From assembly GCA_020633315.1 (NCBI GenBank), contig JACKDV010000014.1, forward strand, positions 124,001-188,000: a stretch of DNA of 64,000 nucleotides. The letters run 5' to 3'. The position numbers and the translations under genes are program-made. The number at the start of each line of letters is the position of its first letter. The stretch's first letter is position 1. This document shows, piece by piece, positions 58,435 to 64,000 of this stretch. A model generated the notes under the pieces. That model searched no databases and had not been told where the DNA came from. It saw only the letters and a program-made list of their open reading frames with translations. The DNA is from Myxococcales bacterium. GTDB lineage: Bacteria > Myxococcota_A > Polyangia > Nannocystales > Nannocystaceae.

Positions 58435-60729
58435 TCATAGCTCGTCTCGTACGGTGGCGGCGGGGATCGGGAGCATGGAGCGATCCCAGCGGGTCCAGCT
58501 GCCCTCCTCCATCTCACCGGTGTCGAGGATCGCGGTGAGCTTGTACTCGAAGGAGGCGGGCTGGTCCTCGCGCACCACCAGGGAGTGGGAGATCCGCGAG
58601 GCGGCCCCCGGCTCGAACAGGTGGCTGAAGGTCTCCTGCACCATGCCGTCGGGCGGCTCGGCGCGGATGTCGATCTGCAGGCCGATCATCCCCGCGCTGT
58701 CGAGCTTGCCGAGCACCACCACCGTCAGGTCGAAGCGCATGCCGGCGGGCAGCACCGGGATCACGCTCTGGGTGGTGCGCACCAGCGGGCGGTTGAGCGC
58801 CTCGCCCCCGGCGGCCGGCACCAGGCTGATCGAGTAGCCGTACTCGCGGCGCTCGGGATCGATGAGCGGGATCTCCACGGTGCGGCTGCGGTAGTCCGGG
58901 CCCACCAGCTCCACCGCCTTGCGCACCACCAGGTCGTGCTCGGGGTCGTCGTACTCGAGCATCACCAGCACGCGCTGCACCTGGGTGGGATCCACCTGCG
59001 GCACGATGGTGACCTCGATGCGGTGCGGGAAGGGGTCGCCCACGTAGAGGTGGCGGTCCTCGTGGGTCGCGGGCTCGCCCTGCACCACGTTGCCGTTGCC
59101 CAGGTGCCAGCGACACTGCACGGTGTAGACGCGGGGCGCCCCGTCGGGCAGGCGCACCAGCCAGCGCTGGCGCTCGCTGTCCTTGCGCAGCACCAGGGTC
59201 CGCACGTCCTTGAAGTCGGCCGGCTCGTGCTCGTAGCTCAGGGTCGTCTCGATCTGCTCGACCAGCTCCCAGTCGACCACCCCGGGCTCCACCCACACCG
59301 AGAGCATCTCCACGTCGGAGGCCGGGTGCACCACCTGCACGCGGCTGGTGGAGCCGCGCCACTCGGTGGTGACGTGGTTGGTGAGCGCCGCGATCGAGTC
59401 CGAGCCCCCGAAGAAGTACTCGAGCTGGTAGCGGTAGGCGAAGTCGTCGCCGTCCCGGAACGCCTGGAACGACTTGGGCGCCGCGTCGGCGGCGGAGAAC
59501 GACGCGGTCCAGGCCTCGCGGGGGTCTCGCTCGCTGCCGCCGTAGTGGATGTGCAGCAGCGCGGTCTGGAGATCGAGGCCGGCGAAGTCGGCGGCGGTCT
59601 GCGCCTGCACGGTCATCGTCTTGAAGAACTGATCGTCGAGATCGATCTCCTTGATGTGCTTGTCCTTCTCGGTGTCGGTGAGCAGCGCCGAGAAGAAGCC
59701 GTTGGGGGTGTGCTTGCGCTTCTCGGGCGCGGCCACGTCGTAGTCGAAGGTGACCGTCTTGAGCTCCTCCTCGCGCTTGTAGGCGAGCTCGAGCCCGATC
59801 TCCACCGTGCTCTCGCTGGTCTGCCCCTCGTTCATCTGCTGGCTGGAGGCCACCAGGTCCCGCATGGCCCCCATGGCGTCGGTGAGGCTGGGCTGGGTCT
59901 TCTGCTGGCTCATGGCCGGCTTGAACAGCTCCTGCAGCAGGGTCTCCTTGAGCAGCGCCATCGCCTGCCGCTCCATCTCGTCGACGCTCGAGCCCTCCTG
60001 CAGGCGCAGGATCTTCACGTCGACGGCCCCGTTCTCCTTGAGCCACGACAGGGTCGCGCTGATGTCCACGCCGATGCCCGCGCTGTCGGTGCCGATGTCG
60101 ACGTTGAGCCCCGCCGAGAGCTTCTCGTACACCCGCTTGAGATCGGCGGTGACCTTCACCGCCAGCGCCGGCCGCAGCCCGCTGAACTCGAGCTCGTACA
60201 TCACCCCGATGGGCGACAGCTCCTCCTGGTAGGCCGCCTCGAGCAGGGTGGCGGCCTCGCCCGACAGCGACAGCGAGAAGATCGCCCGCTGGTCCTGCAG
60301 CAGCGAGGGGGTGGCGGTGCCCAGCACCTTGTTCACGAAGCGGCTCTCCCCGCCGCCGTCGGAGTCGAGGGCCAGCACCTTCACCGTGCCCGCGGTGTAG
60401 AGCACGGGCACCAGGCTCACCGGTCCCGAGCCGGGCGGCTGCCGGGCCTCGAGCTCGCGCTTGATCTCGGCCTTGGTGTCGTCGGAGAGGCCGCAGTCCA
60501 CCCCGAACATCAGGAAGCCTCCGCCGAGCTGCTCGCGCTCGCGGGCGCTCATCGAGGTGGAGCTGTCGAGCGCGTGCCGATACTTGAGCAGCAGCAGGTT
60601 GGGCGTGCCGTCCTCGTCCCGCGTGAGCCGGGGCGGGCCCGCGAGGTAGTAGAAGAGCGTGGGCACGGCGTGGTCGCGGAAGACCACGACGTTCTCGAAT
60701 TCGTAGAAGGGAGTCTCGAAGGTCAGCAT
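58435..60729 (-). CDS. Array paralogue 10: close relative of paralogue 1, 764 aa
   Basis: The first 220 residues match paralogue 1 most closely of all pairs in the window: F-Y-E-F-E-N-V-V-V-F-R-D-H-A-V-P-T-L-F-Y-Y-L, G-G-G-F-L-M-F-G-V-D, V-L-G-T-A-T-P-S-L and P-I-G-V-M-Y-E-L-E-F-S-G-L-R-P-A-L. The helical part (M-A-L-L-K-E-T-L-L-Q-E-L-F) and the mark D-Q-F-F-K-T-M-T-V-Q are also conserved. The tail modules include F-A-Y-R-Y-Q-L-E-Y-F-F and R-R-E-Y-G-Y-S-I. The likeness to a gene 20 kb away in the opposite orientation points to an inverted duplication of one ancestral unit. It starts six bases after the previous stop. Confidence 0.85.
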   Translation of the reverse strand: MLTFETPFYEFENVVVFRDHAVPTLFYYLAGPPRLTRDEDGTPNLLLLKYRHALDSSTSMSAREREQLGGGFLMFGVDCGLSDDTKAEIKRELEARQPPGSGPVSLVPVLYTAGTVKVLALDSDGGGESRFVNKVLGTATPSLLQDQRAIFSLSLSGEAATLLEAAYQEELSPIGVMYELEFSGLRPALAVKVTADLKRVYEKLSAGLNVDIGTDSAGIGVDISATLSWLKENGAVDVKILRLQEGSSVDEMERQAMALLKETLLQELFKPAMSQQKTQPSLTDAMGAMRDLVASSQQMNEGQTSESTVEIGLELAYKREEELKTVTFDYDVAAPEKRKHTPNGFFSALLTDTEKDKHIKEIDLDDQFFKTMTVQAQTAADFAGLDLQTALLHIHYGGSERDPREAWTASFSAADAAPKSFQAFRDGDDFAYRYQLEYFFGGSDSIAALTNHVTTEWRGSTSRVQVVHPASDVEMLSVWVEPGVVDWELVEQIETTLSYEHEPADFKDVRTLVLRKDSERQRWLVRLPDGAPRVYTVQCRWHLGNGNVVQGEPATHEDRHLYVGDPFPHRIEVTIVPQVDPTQVQRVLVMLEYDDPEHDLVVRKAVELVGPDYRSRTVEIPLIDPERREYGYSISLVPAAGGEALNRPLVRTTQSVIPVLPAGMRFDLTVVVLGKLDSAGMIGLQIDIRAEPPDGMVQETFSHLFEPGAASRISHSLVVREDQPASFEYKLTAILDTGEMEEGSWTRWDRSMLPIPAATVRDEL

Positions 60730-60735
60730 GGGGCC

Positions 60736-62781
60736 TCAGGGGCTCGGGGGCTCGGGCGGGGCAGGAGATGGTTGGGCAGGAGGCCGGAGCACCAGCACCG
60801 GCGAGCTCGACGGGGTCCACTCCCCCTCCACCCGCGGGGCACCGGGGGTGACGAGGATCCGCCGGTACTCGTAGGCGAGCTGGTCGGGCACGGGGCTGCG
60901 AAAGCGCCAGACTCGCTCGGGGTCGCCGCGACGGAAGGTGAGCAGGGTGGTGCCCACCGCACCGACGGGGCGCAGCAGCACCTGCGCCACCACCCAATTG
61001 GGCGTGGCCTGCAGCGCCTGGGGCAGCACGGTGACCACCGCCGCGAAGGGATCGCGCACCACCACCACCGGGTCGTCACCGGGCTGCCAGGGATCGACCT
61101 CGCGGGTGCCGTCGGGGCGCACCCGGGTGAGCTGGTACTCCCACGGCCGCTCGGCGTGGCTCGACCACGAGTGCGACTCGCCGCTGCCTCGGATCTCGAT
61201 CTCGTCGCTTCGCTCGGCCCCCTGCTGGCGCAGGGCGCAGAGCACCAGCACCAGGTCGTCGAAGGATCCGACCGAGATCAGCAGCACCTCGGAGCGCGCC
61301 ACCGGGACCTCGGGGGGCACCAGCACCAGGCTGCGAGCGCTCCGCTCCTCCCACTCGCCCACGCTGCGGCTGCCGTCGCGGCCCAGCCAGGTCACCCGCG
61401 AGCGCCAGGGCCGGGCCGGGTGCTCGGCCACCACCGGGGTCCAGCGCGCGCGGGGATGGGCGGGGTCGAGGATCGCGACCCCGGGGGCATCGAGGGCCGG
61501 GTGCTCGAGCTCCACCGTGGCCCCCTCGTGCGCGACCAGGGCCAGGGTCTCCAGCCGCAGCTCCACGTCGAGGTAGCCCACGCCGTCGAGATCGAGCACC
61601 ACCAGGGTCTCGGTGGTCTCCGTCCACGGCAGCGACAGCGGCTCGGTGCGCCGGTCGAGCCACACGTCCACCCGGTAGCGCCACCGCGGCTCGGAGCCCT
61701 TGAGGGTGCGAAAGCGAAGCTCGGCGTTCCGCTCGTCGAAGCGCAGCACGTCGTGGGCCCCGGTCGAGGGCAGCTCCCAGTGAACCAGCACCGCGTCGAT
61801 CGGCGTCGACGCGAAGTCGACCGTGCAGTGCATGGTCACGTCGAGGCGGGTCTCACGGGCCGTCTCCACCAGGCGGATGCGTCCGGCCTCCTCGGGCAGC
61901 CGCAGCGAGAGCAGGCCGGTCACCCCCGTGGTGGCCGTGAGCACCAGCCCCTGCGAGATCCGCATGTCGAGACGCTCGTTGGGCGGATGGAGGATGGTGG
62001 GGTTGCCGTGCTCGTCGGGCGGCCCGAGCAGGCTGCCGAGCACCGCCGCGTCGACGGCCTGCTGCGCCACGTCTCGCATGCGCTCGACCGTCTCCTCGTC
62101 GACCGCCGGATCGAGCACCTCCACCGCCACGCCGGTGAGCTGTCGCTCGCGGATCGTCCCGAGGATCGCGGCGGAGTCGGGCGGAACCACGGCCGAGCGA
62201 TCGGCGAGCACGGTGGTCGCGGCGGCCAGGTCGGCCCACGCCTGGATCCGCAGCCCGCTCACCACGTGGCGGAAGCTCAGCTCGTAGCCCACGTGGATCG
62301 CCGGCAGCTCGCGCTCGAGCACCTGGTCGAGCAGGGCCGAGCCGTCGGCGCTCAGCTCCACCAAGAACGAGGCGCGCTGGTTGCCGATGAAGGTGGCGCG
62401 GCGGGGACCGCTGATCGAGCGCACCAGCTCGTCGCCCCCGCTCGAGCCCACGACCGAGAGGGTGATGGTGCCGTCGACCACATCGAGGGCCATCGGCTCG
62501 ACCTCGGCTCCCAGCGCCTCCCGCAGCGCGGCCAGCTCGTCCTCGGTGGGGGCCAGCTCCACGGTGAGCATGAGGACGGCGCCGATGCTCTCGCGCTCAC
62601 CGGCGGCCCCTCGGTAGCGGGTGATCCAGATCGCGGGCCAGCCGTCGTCGTGCTGGACCAGGCGCGGGGTGTTGCCGAGCACGTGGACCCTGGAGGTGGT
62701 CCGCGCGCGCTCGCCGTCGAGGACGACGTCGCGATAGACGGTCAGGCCGTCGAGCGAGGTGGCGCCTGTGAGCGTCAGCAT
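60736..62781 (-). CDS. Array paralogue 11: first gene of the four-gene operon, 681 aa
   Basis: The shortest member. Its head begins L-D-G-L-T-V-Y-R-D-V-V-L-D-G with an insertion before V-H-V-L-G-N-T-P-R-L, then W-I-T-R-Y-R-G, V-L-M-L-T-V-E-L, and a block G-N-Q-R-A-S-F-L-V-E-L-S-A-D-G-S with P-A-I-H-V-G-Y-E-L, like paralogue 2. The helical part is reduced and the modules follow directly (W-R-Y-R-V-D-V-W-L, P-W-E-Y-Q-L-T-R-V). ATG 62781 is preceded by GGTGGGGGA. A TATCGT -10 candidate lies about 42 bases upstream on the minus strand, so this is the promoter-proximal gene of the operon of paralogues 11-10-9-8. Confidence 0.84.
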   Translation of the reverse strand: MLTLTGATSLDGLTVYRDVVLDGERARTTSRVHVLGNTPRLVQHDDGWPAIWITRYRGAAGERESIGAVLMLTVELAPTEDELAALREALGAEVEPMALDVVDGTITLSVVGSSGGDELVRSISGPRRATFIGNQRASFLVELSADGSALLDQVLERELPAIHVGYELSFRHVVSGLRIQAWADLAAATTVLADRSAVVPPDSAAILGTIRERQLTGVAVEVLDPAVDEETVERMRDVAQQAVDAAVLGSLLGPPDEHGNPTILHPPNERLDMRISQGLVLTATTGVTGLLSLRLPEEAGRIRLVETARETRLDVTMHCTVDFASTPIDAVLVHWELPSTGAHDVLRFDERNAELRFRTLKGSEPRWRYRVDVWLDRRTEPLSLPWTETTETLVVLDLDGVGYLDVELRLETLALVAHEGATVELEHPALDAPGVAILDPAHPRARWTPVVAEHPARPWRSRVTWLGRDGSRSVGEWEERSARSLVLVPPEVPVARSEVLLISVGSFDDLVLVLCALRQQGAERSDEIEIRGSGESHSWSSHAERPWEYQLTRVRPDGTREVDPWQPGDDPVVVVRDPFAAVVTVLPQALQATPNWVVAQVLLRPVGAVGTTLLTFRRGDPERVWRFRSPVPDQLAYEYRRILVTPGAPRVEGEWTPSSSPVLVLRPPAQPSPAPPEPPSP

Positions 62782-62840
62782 GTTCCCCCACCGGAGTCCC
62801 GAGAGCGCCCGAGCCGGTGCGAACGATACCATCGAGCCCA
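62782..62840. promoter_or_regulatory. Divergent control region of the array operon and FAD oxidase
   Basis: The core acgataccat carries overlapping -10 candidates: TATCGT on the minus strand (62823-62828) for the array operon and TACCAT on the plus strand (62827-62832) for the oxidase. The plus-strand box is eight bases before GTG 62841. The two promoters would exclude each other if both are used. Confidence 0.42.
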
Positions 62841-64000
62841 GTGGAGCGGGAGCTGACGCAAGAGTTGCGAGCCAGGCTGCGGGGCCGGCTCTGGTCGCCT
62901 GCGCCCCGCTCCACCTGTCGCGATTTCGGCCGCGTCGATCACCGGGAGCCCGCCGTCGTCGTCCAGCCCCACGGTGAGGCCGACGTGATCGAGACCCTCG
63001 CCGTGTGCCGCGAGCGAGGGGTTCCGCTGGTGGTTCGTGGCGCGGGTCACTCCTGCGGGGGCCAGACGCTGCTCGAGGGGGGCGTGGTGCTGTGGAACCG
63101 CGCCGACGAGCCCGATGCGTCGCAGCACGGCGACGAGGTGGAGGTCTGTGGGCGATCCACCTGGAACGGGCTGGAGGCGTTCCTCGGCGCGCGTGGGCGC
63201 ACGGCGATGATCCTGCCCGATCACCTCGAGCTCACCGTGGGCGGCACGCTCTCGGTGGGTGGCTACGGCGTGCGATCGGTCGCGTGGGGCAGCCAGGTCG
63301 ACCGCGTGTCGTCGCTGCGCGTGATCACCCCAGACGGCCAGGCGCGGTGGCTGCCCGCCGACGACCCGCTGGCGCGACGGGTGCTCGCCGGCGTGGGAAC
63401 CCTGGGGGTGATCGAGCGCGTGCGCATGCCGACCCTGCCCGCCCGCCCCGCGGCGAGCTGGTGCTCGCGATCCTTCGACGGCCTGGGTCCCATGGCCCGG
63501 TGGCTGCGCTGGGTGGAGGCGGTGGAGCACCCCGATCTGTGGCTCGACGCCTGGTGGGCCGACGACGTCGCGGTGGCCGAGTGGGGCCTCGAGGCACCCG
63601 ACCCCGAGCGGGCCAAGTCGAGGCTCGTGCCCGGTCCGCCCCCCGAGCGGGAGCGGCTCGCCTGGCACCTGCCGCTGCTGCTGCACGACAAGCGCTGGCG
63701 CTGGGTGACGAGCTTCCCGGATCACCGACGGCTGTGGATCGATCTGATGATGCCCCACGCGCCCTTCGTGGCGCTGTGCGAGCGGCTGGATCGACTGCGA
63801 GCCGAGGGCGGCCGACCGCCCACCGCGGCGTACCTGCTGGTGAGCCGCGCCCCGCCGGGGCACGTGCCCGCGGTGGCCTCGCCCTCGCCGTGGCCGGTGA
63901 GCTACGGGCTGGGGCTGTACTTCATGGTGCCGCCCGGGGAGTCGAGCGCGAGCGCCGAGCGGACGATCGAGCTCCTGCGGCGCGAGGGCGAGGCGCTCGG
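62841..64000 (+). CDS. FAD-linked oxidase (CKX/BBE-like), 3' end cut by the window
   Basis: The frame is open from GTG 62841 to the end of the window (386 codons), so the stop is outside. The FAD-binding PCMH domain is clear: P-A-V-V-V-Q-P-H-G-E-A-D-V, then V-V-R-G-A-G-H-S-C-G-G-Q, where the His is the residue that binds FAD covalently in cytokinin dehydrogenase and berberine-bridge-type enzymes. L-T-V-G-G-T-L-S-V-G-G-Y-G, S-L-R-V-I-T-P-D-G and G-V-G-T-L-G-V-I-E-R-V follow. This order is closest to the cytokinin-dehydrogenase-like group. The substrate is unknown. It is divergent from array paralogue 11. Confidence 0.9.
   Translation, partial: MERELTQELRARLRGRLWSPAPRSTCRDFGRVDHREPAVVVQPHGEADVIETLAVCRERGVPLVVRGAGHSCGGQTLLEGGVVLWNRADEPDASQHGDEVEVCGRSTWNGLEAFLGARGRTAMILPDHLELTVGGTLSVGGYGVRSVAWGSQVDRVSSLRVITPDGQARWLPADDPLARRVLAGVGTLGVIERVRMPTLPARPAASWCSRSFDGLGPMARWLRWVEAVEHPDLWLDAWWADDVAVAEWGLEAPDPERAKSRLVPGPPPERERLAWHLPLLLHDKRWRWVTSFPDHRRLWIDLMMPHAPFVALCERLDRLRAEGGRPPTAAYLLVSRAPPGHVPAVASPSPWPVSYGLGLYFMVPPGESSASAERTIELLRREGEAL

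Noticed and set aside
36136..62781. Phage tail, contractile injection system or type VI locus
   Set aside because: There is no sheath, tube, baseplate-wedge, spike or AAA ATPase gene among or beside the eleven paralogues, so the large repeated beta proteins alone do not support it.

Overview
This is a very GC-rich window in which nearly all third codon positions are G or C. It most likely comes from a myxobacterium, probably of the Nannocystis/Enhygromyxa/Plesiocystis group. Signs of this are many lipoproteins with Ser/Thr/Gly/Asp-rich linkers after the lipobox, a MYXO-CTERM-type sorting tail, a eukaryote-like Ser/Thr kinase with a helical-repeat tail, a caspase-like protease, a CHAT protein, RCC1 and EGF repeat proteins, and a bacterial acyl-CoA-binding protein. 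I see no insertion sequence, prophage or CRISPR array. The taxonomic call is inference from gene content.

Layout. 1-8.7 kb: two methyltransferases, a family A DNA polymerase with a decayed exonuclease domain, a polytopic membrane protein, a PilZ protein, a GH114-type lipoprotein, an OB-fold-like lipoprotein and an acyl-CoA-binding protein. 8.8-14.9 kb: a frameshifted SIR2-like membrane protein, two envelope proteins in the same operon, and a convergent EGF-repeat lipoprotein. 15.0-18.5 kb: a divergent class II lanthipeptide pair, a LanM synthetase and a precursor with two Cys-Cys-Cys triplets. 18.6-24.7 kb: fmt, a DUF4388/degenerate J-domain protein, priA and a truncated FlhB/SctU-like membrane protein. 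24.7-28.9 kb: a 14-repeat RCC1 lipoprotein, a MYXO-CTERM protein, a gene-poor stretch, a release-factor-like gene interrupted by an RF2-style CTT TGA frameshift site, and a tRNA-like element with almost no anticodon loop.

28.9-36.0 kb is a signalling or cell-fate module: a caspase-like protease overlapping a SIR2-CHAT protein on the minus strand, and a divergent operon of Ser/Thr kinase, small protein and ECF sigma factor. 36.1-62.8 kb is the most striking part: eleven large genes (681-858 residues) in one array, all with no recognisable signal peptide or membrane segment. Nine share an N-terminal head and the other two have a related but distinct N-terminus; all have tails built from Ig/FN3-like beta modules. 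They lie as one plus-strand gene, one minus-strand gene behind a hypothetical gene, a five-gene plus-strand operon and a four-gene minus-strand operon. Perfect GC hairpins separate the convergent units. The window ends in a CKX-like FAD oxidase.

How the parts may work together (inference): the kinase and ECF sigma factor beside the array are the obvious candidates to control it, and the caspase/SIR2-CHAT pair would fit a stress, defence or programmed-death output. Nothing in the sequence proves this link, and I cannot name the array family. Many monocistronic genes carry a TAnnnT box only 6-9 nt before the start codon and lack a Shine-Dalgarno sequence, which points to leaderless transcripts.
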